Positions 53,292 through 62,781 of a DNA stretch of 64,000 nucleotides are shown here, one piece after another (positions within the stretch are counted from its first letter, which is position 1; each line of letters starts with the position of its first letter). The position numbers were made by a program, and so were the translations under genes. Below the pieces are notes generated by a model, which saw nothing but the letters and a program-made list of their open reading frames with translations, did not search any database and was not told the origin of the DNA. Source of the DNA: an uncultured Candidatus Saccharibacteria bacterium (GTDB taxonomy: Bacteria; Patescibacteriota; Saccharimonadia; Saccharimonadales; Saccharimonadaceae); NCBI GenBank assembly GCA_948663575.1, contig CAPNAV010000001.1, positions 5,801 to 69,800 of the forward strand. Reading direction: 5' to 3'.

Positions 53292-54841
53292 AGCTAATTG
53301 CTCTTGATGTTGGCACTAAGCGTATCGGCGTAGCTAAAGCTGACTCTTCCGTGCGCATTGCTATCCCCTATAGTGCCATTGAAGTCAACGGCGAGGAATT
53401 CAAGAAGATTGCCTCTCTTGCTAGGGCTTGGGCCATTAATAACTTTGTCCTTGGCTTACCTCGCAACTCACGGGGCGAAGAAACTGAGCAGAGTCGCTAC
53501 GTTCGGCAATTTGCCAAAGAATTAAAACGTACTATTCCCGAAGCTAAAATCTGTTTCCAGGACGAATCTCTCACCTCAGTCGAAGCTGAAAAACGTCTCA
53601 AAAACCGCAAAAAGGGCTACAAGAAAGGTGATATTGATTCTGAGGCAGCGGCCATTATTCTCCAAGACTTCCTAGAGGAGAAGACCGGCAAGTCTACTAC
53701 GCGCGCCACATCAGCTAAAAATAACAGTGTCAAAGGCCGTAAAACCCATCACTTTGGTGTAGTTTTCGCGATTATCGTCTTATTATTACTTGCCGCTGCT
53801 GGAAGCGCCTTCTTCTACTATAAGGAAGGCCTGCGTCCTGTTGCTGAAGTTGATTGTGAAGCCGTCGATGCAGACGCTTGCGATGATATTATCTTTGCGG
53901 TCGCCACTGGCTCAGGCGTGGATAACATTGCCACCGAGCTTAAGCGTGCTGATTTGATTCGGGATACACTAGTTTTTCAAGTTTATGTCCGTCTTAACGC
54001 CGGTGGCGAACATCTCAAAGCTGGTGAGTATACTCTCAATAAAACTATGAGCGTAGCTGAAATTGTCGAGCTTATGTTGAATGGCGGTAGCAGTCATGTT
54101 TTTAGTTTTACAGTTTTTCCAGGTGATACTATCTTCGATATTAGGGAACGATTAGTCAGTATTGGCTATGATGCTGACGACGTCAATGCTGCTCTGCAGG
54201 CTGACTATGGTAACCGTGATTTTAGCTGGATTTTTGAGGGGCGTCCTGAAGAAAGTAATTCTCTAGAGGGTTACCTCTTTGGTGATACCTATGAGTTTTA
54301 TGTTAAAGATACCCCAGAGGCGATTATCGAACGCTTATTAAAGGAGACTGCTAGTGTCCTCGAGGAGGGGAATTATAGAGATCGCTTTGCTGAACGTGGC
54401 TTTAATCTCTATCAAGGTATTACACTCGCCTCAGTAGTACAGCGCGAGGCCAATAACGCTGAGGACATGGCTAAAGTCGCCCAAATCTTTATCAACCGCA
54501 TGAATAACGATATGAATCTTGGCAGCGATGTCACGACACAATATGCCGTCAAATTAGCCGAAGAAGCTGGCGCAGACTATGATAATAACGCCGATGCTCT
54601 TAATATTGACTCCCCTTATAATACTCGTCTCGCCGAGCATCGAGGGTTGCCATATGGCCCCATTTCTAACCCTGGTGTCGGTGCTCTAAATGCAGTTGCT
54701 ACCCCTGATGAGTCTATGGTGGATGTGCTTTTCTTCTTGACAGGAGACGATGGTTTGATGTATTATAGTACTACGAGCGAAGGGCATGAACAGAATATTA
54801 TTGACCATTGCCAAGAGCTCTGCAATGCGCCCCTGCATTAA
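53288..54841 (+). CDS. Fusion of RuvX/YqgF nuclease domain and MltG endolytic transglycosylase
   Basis: 517 aa. Residues 1-135 are a RuvX (YqgF) RNase H-fold domain: LDVGTKRIGVA, LGLPRN, FQDESLTSVEAE and a final IDSEAAAIIL. A transmembrane helix follows (FGVVFAIIVLLLLAAAGSAFF, about 154-174), then MltG with a LysM-like segment, ASVVQREANN holding the catalytic Glu387, DVTTQYA and YNTR-LPYGPISNPG. MltG cuts nascent glycan strands; RuvX acts on rRNA or Holliday junctions. The genes are neighbours in some bacteria; here one uninterrupted frame joins them. Confidence 0.9.
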   Translation: MKLIALDVGTKRIGVAKADSSVRIAIPYSAIEVNGEEFKKIASLARAWAINNFVLGLPRNSRGEETEQSRYVRQFAKELKRTIPEAKICFQDESLTSVEAEKRLKNRKKGYKKGDIDSEAAAIILQDFLEEKTGKSTTRATSAKNNSVKGRKTHHFGVVFAIIVLLLLAAAGSAFFYYKEGLRPVAEVDCEAVDADACDDIIFAVATGSGVDNIATELKRADLIRDTLVFQVYVRLNAGGEHLKAGEYTLNKTMSVAEIVELMLNGGSSHVFSFTVFPGDTIFDIRERLVSIGYDADDVNAALQADYGNRDFSWIFEGRPEESNSLEGYLFGDTYEFYVKDTPEAIIERLLKETASVLEEGNYRDRFAERGFNLYQGITLASVVQREANNAEDMAKVAQIFINRMNNDMNLGSDVTTQYAVKLAEEAGADYDNNADALNIDSPYNTRLAEHRGLPYGPISNPGVGALNAVATPDESMVDVLFFLTGDDGLMYYSTTSEGHEQNIIDHCQELCNAPLH

Positions 54842-54886
54842 AATATACGTTTAACGTATTAAAAGGGGTGAACTGCGAGGATTAAT

Positions 54887-55975
54887 ATGAGAACTAAGAA
54901 AAAACAACATAAGACTTTGCGTGCGCTCGGTCGCGTTATACCATACGTTTTTACCGCAGTGTTGATTTTTGCTGTCGCTGCTTTCGGCTCTAAGGATAAA
55001 AACGCCTCTGGCGCCACTAGTCTTAACATGAATACCATGGCCGCCAATAATAGCGTTTCTGCCGATCAGCTCTCTGAGCTTTATGTTGTAGCTAGTCTCT
55101 CGGATTCGTTTAGTCTAGCTAGCGTGGATACCGTATCTGGTAACTATGTTTCCGCATCGGTTTTGCGCGACATTAGTCAGACTAGCACCGAACGCATTGA
55201 GAAGCCTGGCTATGTAGCCGTACAGGATGCGCGTGGTGTGCTGACCTATATCGTCTCTGACGGCGAAACTATGGAATCGATTGCCTCCGCTAAGGGTCTT
55301 ACCACTGACCAGATTCGTTGGTCCAATAATCTTAAGACCACCGATCTCACCGTTGGCCAGGCTTTGACTATTCCTGCCACCTCCGGTATTGTCTATACCG
55401 TCAAAAACGGTGACACTCCAGCCACATTAGCCTCTAGATATGGTTCGAATGAAGTTGAAATTATTGCTATGAACGACCTCGAGAATAGTTCCCTAGTAGT
55501 TGGTATGCAGATCGTCTTACCTAATGGTGTTTTGCCGACCACAGAACGCCCAGAATATGTGCCTACATATACTTATAATTATTATGGTTCTACCTCTGAG
55601 CGCCAAGATATGCGCGTTATCTATGAGAATGTCATCCGCAGCGGCACAAACCGCATGGTTTGGGGTCAATGTACCTACTATGCCTGGTGGCTCCGTGAGG
55701 AAATGGGTAGGCCGCTACCATCCGCTCTGACTGGCGATGCTAAATACTGGGCAGCCAATGCTCGTAGCTTAGGTATGCAAGTTGATAATACTCCGGAAGT
55801 TGGCGCAGTATTCCAGACTACTAGCGGTTGGTATGGTCACGTTGGTGTTGTCATAAGAATAAATGATGACGGTTCGCTGATAGTTCGCGAGATGAATTAT
55901 GGCTATAGAATTGGCGTGATCACAGAGTCTATCATCCCAGCCAACAGCGTCGGCAACTTCAGCTACATTCACTAA
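54887..55975 (+). CDS. LysM-CHAP cell-wall hydrolase
   Basis: 362 aa. Signal anchor (VIPYVFTAVLIFAVAAFGS), two LysM peptidoglycan-binding repeats (YIVSDGETMESIASAKG and YTVKNGDTPATLASRYG), and a C-terminal CHAP amidase/endopeptidase domain with catalytic Cys in WGQCTYYAWW and His in GHVGVVIRI. Likely cuts the bacterium's own wall during growth or division. Same direction as the MltG fusion gene 45 bases upstream. Confidence 0.92.
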   Translation: MRTKKKQHKTLRALGRVIPYVFTAVLIFAVAAFGSKDKNASGATSLNMNTMAANNSVSADQLSELYVVASLSDSFSLASVDTVSGNYVSASVLRDISQTSTERIEKPGYVAVQDARGVLTYIVSDGETMESIASAKGLTTDQIRWSNNLKTTDLTVGQALTIPATSGIVYTVKNGDTPATLASRYGSNEVEIIAMNDLENSSLVVGMQIVLPNGVLPTTERPEYVPTYTYNYYGSTSERQDMRVIYENVIRSGTNRMVWGQCTYYAWWLREEMGRPLPSALTGDAKYWAANARSLGMQVDNTPEVGAVFQTTSGWYGHVGVVIRINDDGSLIVREMNYGYRIGVITESIIPANSVGNFSYIH

Positions 55976-55986
55976 GGAAAATATGG

Positions 55987-56015
55987 TTGACTTTTTCGAA
56001 AAAGTGTGCTACAAT
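55987..56015 (+). promoter_or_regulatory. Promoter of obgE
   Basis: TTGACT (55987-55992), 17-base spacer ending TGTGC, TACAAT (56010-56015). Confidence 0.85.
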
Positions 56016-56055
56016 GAAAATAAGGATCTGCGAAGGTCAGGCTTTTGAGGACTAG

Positions 56056-57363
<1,308 letters not shown>

Positions 57364-57387
57364 AACGCGTACTTAAGGGGAATTTAT

Positions 57388-58057
57388 ATGGATAGAATTA
57401 TTGGTGTATTTGATTCGGGTGTCGGTGGTTTGACTACTACCAGCGAAATACATAAGACGGTGCCTGATGTGAAAATAATTTATTACAACGATCATCAGCA
57501 TTGCCCATATGGGGAACGTTCAAGGTTGGAACTACTGACTATTACTAGAAAGATTGTATAAGAGTTGCAAAAACAGGGGGCAAGTATTATAGTTATCGCC
57601 TGTAATACTGCTACTACGCAGTGTATTAGCGACTTAAGGAAACTCTTCCCGGATTTGTATTTCATTGGCACTGAGTGATGCTGGCTGTAGTAATATTTTG
57701 CTCATGGCTACGCTTGGCACGATCAAATCTAATCGAATCGACGAGCTTGTCAACCGGCAGTCTGCCAACTATACGATTACGCTTTTGCCATGTCCGGACT
57801 TAGCCAAGTTAATTGAGGATGCAACTATCATTGAGGATGGCAAGCCAAACTTTCAGATCAGCCAAGCTATAAAGCTCAAGATATCCGAACTTCTAAAAAC
57901 CGTTGGTGATATTAAGCGATTCAATGCTGTCGTACTGGGTTGCACGCATTATGTCTATATCAAAGATTACCTCAAGCAACTTTTTCCGCAAGCTCAGATC
58001 TTCGACGGCAATTTAGGAGTAGCGCAGCGAGTGAAGGAACTTCTCGAGAGAATGTAG
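57388..58057 (+). pseudogene. murI: Broken glutamate racemase (murI)
   Basis: Two frames together encode most of MurI: VFDSGVGGLTT, CPYGERS, an intact IACNTATTQC, then GCTHYVYIKDYL with the second catalytic Cys. An in-frame TAA at codon 58 (57559-57561), a TGA at 57676-57678, and a frameshift with loss of a few codons after FIGTE disable it. Cys motifs are intact, so decay is recent. The gene would make D-glutamate for the wall. AAGGGG precedes the ATG at 57388. Confidence 0.85.
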
Positions 58058-58187
58058 GTAAAACATTGGATTTACTGGCGATTTCTTTGCCGATAGCTAC
58101 AAGTCTCTGTCTATATGAGTCATGGACTTAATATTGATTTAATTACATAGTAAGAGCTCAACTACGCTTTAGTAGAAAACGTTTTCA

Positions 58188-58785
58188 CTAGTCTTGCAGG
58201 ATATATCTCATATAATCCAAAATTTCAACAACCAACTCTATTTCTTTAAAAAATTTTCCAGTACGTTCTTCATGTGTACTATTTTTGCATAGCTTTTGTC
58301 GATATGAATAGTTATATGAAATATAAAGTTACTTGGATTATATTTTTCGCTGGGGCATAAAACATGGATTTCTCTTTGTATTTTTTCTAATTCCGCTTTT
58401 TACTCTAACTCAAAATACAAACAGTAGCTGTTCTCCTTGCCGTTCATGATGTTTAGCTTAGTAATTTTCGTTTTTAGCTTAGGAAACTTCATCTGATTCA
58501 ACTTTGAAATTATATTTTTTCGTCTATAACATCCCAAGCACACATAGTAAAATGAAACGCCAAGGTGTCTACCTCTGCGCGATTAGTAACATTTTTACCG
58601 AACGGAACTTTACATATTCTTATATTTTTGCCCAGTTTGCCTATTACTGTGTCGATTTTAGCGATCGAGTCTTTATCGAAATGGGATATTAATGTTATAC
58701 GTTCATGCGTGGTGACTATTATATTACTTTATCTATCGTTTAATTCAAGATCTAACTTTTACAACTCTTTAAAAGCAGCTTAATA
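58188..58785 (-). pseudogene. Decayed 2H-phosphoesterase-like gene
   Basis: No long frame exists, but the minus strand reads as protein across three frames: a segment with THERITLISHFDKDSIAKI, then (after frameshifts) KLNIMNGKENSYCLYFELE, a TAA, KAELEKIQREIHVLCPSEKY and FIFHITIHID, then KIELVVEILDYMRYILQD. The HxTIH motif late and HxxIT early suggest a 2'-5' RNA ligase/cyclic phosphodiesterase fold (tentative). Several TAA stops stand where TTA Leu codons are expected. Confidence 0.45.
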
Positions 58786-58909
58786 ATACATGATAACTGT
58801 ATAAAAAACTTTTTAAGTGAAGAAAAAATAATTAAAATTCGTAAAATCAGCCCATTTTTAAGATACAAAGCCAACAAAAAATGCTCTTCAGAACCTGAAA
58901 AAGCATCTA

Positions 58910-58986
58910 TGGTGCGGGCGAAGAGACTCTAACTCTCGACCTCTTCCTTGGCAAGGAAGCGCTCTAAACAACTGAGCTACGCCCGC
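58910..58986 (-). tRNA. tRNA-Gly (anticodon GCC) with altered D- and T-loops
   Basis: Good cloverleaf: acceptor GCGGGCG/CGCCCGC, D-stem GCTC/GAGC, anticodon stem CTTCC/GGAAG around TTGCCAA, T-stem GAGAG/CTCTT, CCA encoded. The D-loop reads AGTTGTTTA (G18, U19 instead of G19) and the T-loop TTAGAGT (A56 instead of C56). The universal G19-C56 tertiary pair is thus replaced by a possible U19-A56 pair. tRNA-Phe and tRNA-Leu in this window keep G19 and C56. TTGACG with a -10 follows upstream on the minus strand (about 59000-59024). Confidence 0.93.
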
Positions 58987-59039
58987 ATCTATTATTATCT
59001 TATCATACTAGAGTAATCATCGTCAAGGATTTTTTGCAG

Positions 59040-59470
59040 TTCGTGCAACTCTTATTGTATTTATCTAAAACTGGTTTATTGGCTTTACTGTTCTGAGGCA
59101 TTTCAAATGATTGCTGCCGAAAGCATACAACCATCGTCACTTTAATAGTCTTGTTTGAGAATGCTGATTGTCATACCTTCACTATGTTAGAAAAACCATT
59201 TTCTCAAAAAAGAGAATGACGATGTGCTGTTTTTTCGTTGGCAAAAAGTAAGCGCAACGATGACTGTTTTTTAATTGTCAGCTAGACAATAAACCCAGTG
59301 CAAACTGAACAAATATATGACAATCCCTAAATGAAAGTAATCAAAACCGCTCATTTATGTCACATTGAAAACGCGCCTATATATTCATAAAACCCAGAAC
59401 ATTGTAAATTTTACAACATTATTCAAAATATCATCTCTGTAAACGTTGTAAAAAATACAACAAAATTCAG
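59040..59470. other. Gap without a gene, containing TTGTAA palindromes
   Basis: No coding frame with support. ATTGTAAATTTTACAAC (about 59403-59420) and GTTGTAAAAAATACAAC (about 59447-59463) are inverted repeats of the type seen after uvrB. Confidence 0.45.
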
Positions 59471-59513
59471 CATTATTCTTGACTCTAAAATTATTATGCA
59501 TTATCATAAACAT

Positions 59514-59663
59514 AAGCTGATACGCTTCACTGGGTTCCACTGATGTTAGTGGAGTGTGGAGACGAAACAACAAAAATAAACAGCGGATTAAAACAAACCA
59601 ATGTGCCCTTGGGTGGGCGCGCATCAGTGAAAGAATCGACTCTCTCCGGAGGGTCGGTTTTTA
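59514..59663 (+). ncRNA. Candidate small structured RNA
   Basis: Promoter TTGACT (59479-59484), 17-base spacer, TATCAT (59502-59507). Transcript of about 150 nt with long-range stem CACTGATG/CATCAGTG (59538-59545 with 59622-59629), local CCACT/AGTGG alternative hairpin (59537-59552), GCCC/GGGC hairpin (about 59605-59618), and a terminator CGAC-CTC/GAG-GTCG with T-run (59637-59663). No start codon with Shine-Dalgarno. No known family recognised. Confidence 0.5.
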
Positions 59664-59795
59664 TTGTATGAACGTGCAATAATTCCATTGTCGCTTCAAG
59701 ATTCTGGTTTTAATGCGGGCTTTTGGTTGTTTTATATCTTTAGTCTTTTCAGAGAGAGTGCTACGGATAACTTTAGTTTAAGGCGTTTCTTACTT

Positions 59796-60132
59796 CATCA
59801 TTATCCATTATTAGTAGAGACTAGGCAGCGGAGGGAAAAGGGAAGAGCACGTGATCCAACTTGGGATGGGGCAGTGTTTGATGAAAAACTAAAGAAGGTA
59901 GCTTGTTCTCGGTGTACGGGGTTGCTTGAGCTGGACCACACAAAGCCGGTACTGCTTCTGCCGGATATTGTTTCTGCTATAGGATCGTAGTTCTGTTTAT
60001 ATCCGGCTCTGCTGAAGAATATTGGCGATAAGCTTGCATCATGAGTTGCATTTTTGCCCTCTGGCAATGAAACGCCTATATTGGGGCCCCGCCAAGAAGC
60101 AACTGAAGGCGCTGGATCATCGCTCACCAAAT
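59796..60132 (-). pseudogene. Half-domain cassette 2
   Basis: 109 codons from the border TTTGGTGAGCGATGAT to the border encoding FSLRCLVSTNNG. Interior: LSPIFFSRAGY, then TGFVWSSSS, a beta strand and R-x-LPFSLRC, following the C-terminal half of the Fib_succ_major domain. No promoter, Shine-Dalgarno or N-terminal half. It follows cassette 3 in tandem with 24 bases between borders. Confidence 0.65.
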
Positions 60133-60156
60133 TATGAGTGACGTTTACTACTTTAT

Positions 60157-60488
60157 GATTATCCTATTATTAGTAGAGACTAGTCAGCGGAGGGGTCATG
60201 GATAGATTATGTCTACGGCATCGTTTGGTGTGATATAGCGACCACTAGATTGAATGTTAATGTGATAGGATTTGGATGCTGATGATTTGGTGGATGCCCA
60301 GAGATATCCACCTAGACCGCGATAAAGAGCGGCTCGATTAAAATCAGGGCCATTGCCGCGACCGGAACGCTCGAAGAAGAATGGTGATAAATTAGGATTG
60401 TAGCTCGCATCTGTGTTTACGGGGAGAGTTATGCCAGCATTTGGATGAGTGCTCTCGCCGATGATTGGATCATCATCGCTCACCAAAT
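60157..60488 (-). pseudogene. Half-domain cassette 3 (with stop codons)
   Basis: Same borders as the others; interior LSPFFFERSG and GGYLWASTK. It has a TGA after DIIYP and a second TGA where the conserved Cys codon TGC of LRCLVS stands, so it cannot encode the conserved end. This supports the view that these are silent copies. Confidence 0.65.
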
Positions 60489-60654
60489 AATGAAAAGAAA
60501 AAGTCTATTTTCGCTTTTTAGGGTAACGCAATCTCGCAATTTTTTCTGAATCTTTGATTCGTAAATTAGCTAACTTGAAGCCCTTTTTCTGACAGTAAAA
60601 TTCCTAAAAAATACAAGAAAATCCAAGAAAAATGACCGAACCCCGTGTTCGGGT

Positions 60655-60680
60655 AAACCTTAAACCTAGGTTTAAGGTTT
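60655..60680. repeat. Perfect 26-bp palindrome
   Basis: AAACCTTAAACCT followed by its exact reverse complement, with no spacer. Preceded by the hairpin CCGAAC/GTTCGG (60636-60652). Located in the 450-base gap between divergent cassettes 3 and 4. Confidence 0.8.
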
Positions 60681-60720
60681 TGAAAAAAGCTAACAGGGGT
60701 AACGATGTCTCAAAATAACG

Positions 60721-60748
60721 CAAAACTTGATCTGCAGATCAGGTTTTG
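60721..60748. repeat. 28-bp near-perfect palindrome
   Basis: CAAAACTTGATCTG with its reverse complement, one mismatch, centred on CTGCAG. Followed by GTTCGG again and a T-rich stretch, so it may also act as a terminator on the plus strand. The rest of 60490-60936 shows no supported gene. Confidence 0.75.
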
Positions 60749-60936
60749 TTCGGTTTTTGGGGTTTTCTAGGAGGTGAAAATTGCCTTGTTGGCATGTTAT
60801 AAAAACAGATTTTTAGTTATTTTTACGGCGGGATGTAAAAGTTATTGTTTTATATATACTCCTCATAATTTCTGAATTTATAAAGCCTGCGTCAATTCTA
60901 AAAACAATATACAGTTACCTATGCCCCAGCAATTTA

Positions 60937-61256
60937 TTTGGTGAGCGATAATGAAGCTACTAATCAATACAATGCCAATGGAGGAGTCACCTTACCAAAC
61001 GCTAATGCGAACTATAATATTGCATTATCACCACTATTCTCAATCCGCAGTGGAGATGCCTATGACGCCTATGACCCTCATATTCTCACGAACCGAGGAT
61101 TTTACGGTTTTAGCTGGGCCTCAACATCGTGGGGAACTACTTTCACGTATTATTTCTCAACCACACCTTATGTAACCGGCCCATCCGACAATAATACACG
61201 AAGCTTCGCCCTTTCCCTCCGCTGCCTAGTCTCTACTAATAATGGATAATGATAAA
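60937..61256 (+). pseudogene. Half-domain cassette 4
   Basis: 104 codons between the same borders, on the plus strand, fully open: LSPLFSIRSGD, GFYGFSWASTSW, a TYYFS strand and SFALSLRCLVSTNNG. Best preserved copy. Typical of the C-terminal half of the Fibrobacter succinogenes major paralogous domain (WxSS ... R-x-x-x-x-S-x-RC). No Shine-Dalgarno or promoter directly upstream. Confidence 0.65.
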
Positions 61257-61359
61257 AAGGCTATTTCTTGGCGAACAACATATTGTAGCAATATCTAGTG
61301 TAGTATAGGTAGCAAACTTGTCACCTCTTCCATAGCTTGCGAGGGGGGGTTACACCTCC

Positions 61360-61735
61360 AGCAGACTATCTTGCGAGTAGGGTGCGAAGCTTACGAACAA
61401 TTGTATGAAAGTGAAAGGATAGCACTCTCTCCAAACCTAGTTTTGTGGGGAGGTTCGGAGTTACGACGAGAAATAGCGCCAAGGCCCTGTGACGAATCGC
61501 GTAGGAGATGAGAGAAAAGAAAGTTTCACTTTCTTTTCCGAGACGACGCTCGCGAATCTGAGCGTAGCGAAGATAGGCGCCTTGGACGCGCTCCCCACAA
61601 ACTAGGCTTGGAGAGAATGGTATTAACTATGCGTCCCTCACAAGATAGTCTGCTGGAGATACTTACCATGCGTTTCTCACAAACCAGGTTTGGAGAGGTA
61701 AGCGTTCTGCCCACCAGACTAGGAGTATAGCAGGA
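61360..61735. repeat. Nested inverted-repeat region
   Basis: CCAGCAGACTATCTTGCGAG (from about 61370) pairs with CTCACAAGATAGTCTGCTGG (from about 61655); inside it CTCTCCAAACCTAG-TTTTGTGGGGAG (about 61421-61446) pairs with CTCCCCACAAACTAG-GCTTGGAGAG (about 61591-61616); the centre holds smaller hairpins (GAAAAGAAAGT/ACTTTCTTTTC, about 61512-61538). A third unit CTCACAAACCAGGTTTGGAG follows. Units share a CTC(C/A)CAA...GGAG frame. Could be a structured RNA, a cruciform or a recombination site. Confidence 0.55.
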
Positions 61736-61757
61736 ACGTCGAGCTTTTGATGAACGT

Positions 61758-62564
61758 CTAATCCTTGACCTTAGTATGCGCTTTTCTCCACTCAGCAATC
61801 TTCCCATGATGCCCCGAAAGCAGCACCTCTGGCACCTTCATCCCTCGAAACTCCGCCGGCTTAGTATACTGAGGATATTCCAAATTATTCCCGTCTGAGA
61901 AGCTCTCGATTTCTGCCGATGTTTCGCCGCCCAACACCCCTGGCAGCAGTCGTGTAATGGAATCAATAAGAATCAACGCCGGCAACTCCCCTCCCGTCAA
62001 AACATAATTTCCCAGTGAAATTTTATGATCCACGATGGTCAAAATCCGCTCATCATATCCCTCATAGTGTGGGCATAGAATAATAAAATGCCGTTCATTA
62101 TCTGCAAAATCGCCACCCCTGTTGCTTGAATTGCCCTCTAAGCCACTCATCTCGCCGCCTAAAGCTTTTTTGCTTAAACCTTGGTTCATTGGCGCTTTGG
62201 GCTTTGACGTAGTCTCTAGGCTCTGAAAATCGCTATTTTTGCCAATTCCCGCAAAATCCCGCGCCATTTCTTGATTCCAAGTTTGCCCTACCGGCGTTGG
62301 GATAATCACCTCTGCTTTCGGACTTTGCGCTTTTACACTCTCAATTGCCGCAAATACCGGCTCCGGCCTTAGCAACATCCCGTCGCCACCACCATAAGGC
62401 GTATCATCTACTGACCGATGTGGGCCAAGTCCAAAATCACGCAAGTTTACATATTGCACCTCTATAATTCCGCGTTCTTGCGCCTTATAGAGCATTGAGC
62501 TATCCAAATACGGCTGCAAAGCCTCGGGGAACAGCGTAATAATCGTAAACTTGATTTTTGCCAT
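61758..62564 (-). CDS. trmD: tRNA (guanine-N1)-methyltransferase TrmD with insertion
   Basis: 268 aa. Methylates G37 of tRNAs next to the anticodon, using SAM. Family motifs FTIITLFPEAL, DDTPYGGGDGMLL, LCPHYEGYDERI and SLGNYVLTGGELPAL form the trefoil knot and active site. A polar insertion of about 50 residues (about 105-154; 62103-62252) splits the segment before CPHYEG. -10 TATAAT (62576-62581) is 11 bases before the ATG, so the leader is very short. Confidence 0.93.
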   Translation of the reverse strand: MAKIKFTIITLFPEALQPYLDSSMLYKAQERGIIEVQYVNLRDFGLGPHRSVDDTPYGGGDGMLLRPEPVFAAIESVKAQSPKAEVIIPTPVGQTWNQEMARDFAGIGKNSDFQSLETTSKPKAPMNQGLSKKALGGEMSGLEGNSSNRGGDFADNERHFIILCPHYEGYDERILTIVDHKISLGNYVLTGGELPALILIDSITRLLPGVLGGETSAEIESFSDGNNLEYPQYTKPAEFRGMKVPEVLLSGHHGKIAEWRKAHTKVKD

Positions 62565-62714
62565 AATTACTCCCTATTATAGCATGAAAGCAACAATAAG
62601 CAACTCGTAGCTGCGTTATTCTAAGACTAATCTACCACCGTGACTAGACATTTTCGTCAATTATGTAATGATTAAACATTAATAGTGTTAAAAATCAACC
62701 GTTAAGCCAGTATA

Positions 62715-62739
62715 TAAAAAGCGCCCTGTGCGGGCGCTT
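62715..62739 (-). terminator. Terminator of the 62782-63615 gene
   Basis: AAGCGCCC-GCACA-GGGCGCTTTTT on the minus strand. Confidence 0.85.
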
Positions 62740-62781
62740 AGTCGACGAGATTAGCGGTAACAGAAAACTAGATAACCAATA

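Noticed and set aside
57388..57680. Recoded stop codons in murI
   Set aside because: Both TAA and TGA interrupt it together with a frameshift, and neither is read through in other genes; a pseudogene is simpler.
58504..58692. 62-codon plus-strand frame
   Set aside because: The opposite strand carries a better protein match (decayed 2H phosphoesterase); no start signals on this strand.
59796..61256. Integron or CRISPR array
   Set aside because: Cassette borders lack attC-type imperfect palindromes and no tyrosine integrase is present; there are no short regular repeats with spacers and no cas genes.
59796..61256. Diversity-generating retroelement
   Set aside because: The lectin-like fold fits, but no reverse transcriptase or template repeat with adenine-specific variation is in the window.
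61526..61807. 93-codon minus-strand frame over the inverted repeats
   Set aside because: It reads through the hairpins and overlaps trmD; the DNA symmetry explains the sequence better.
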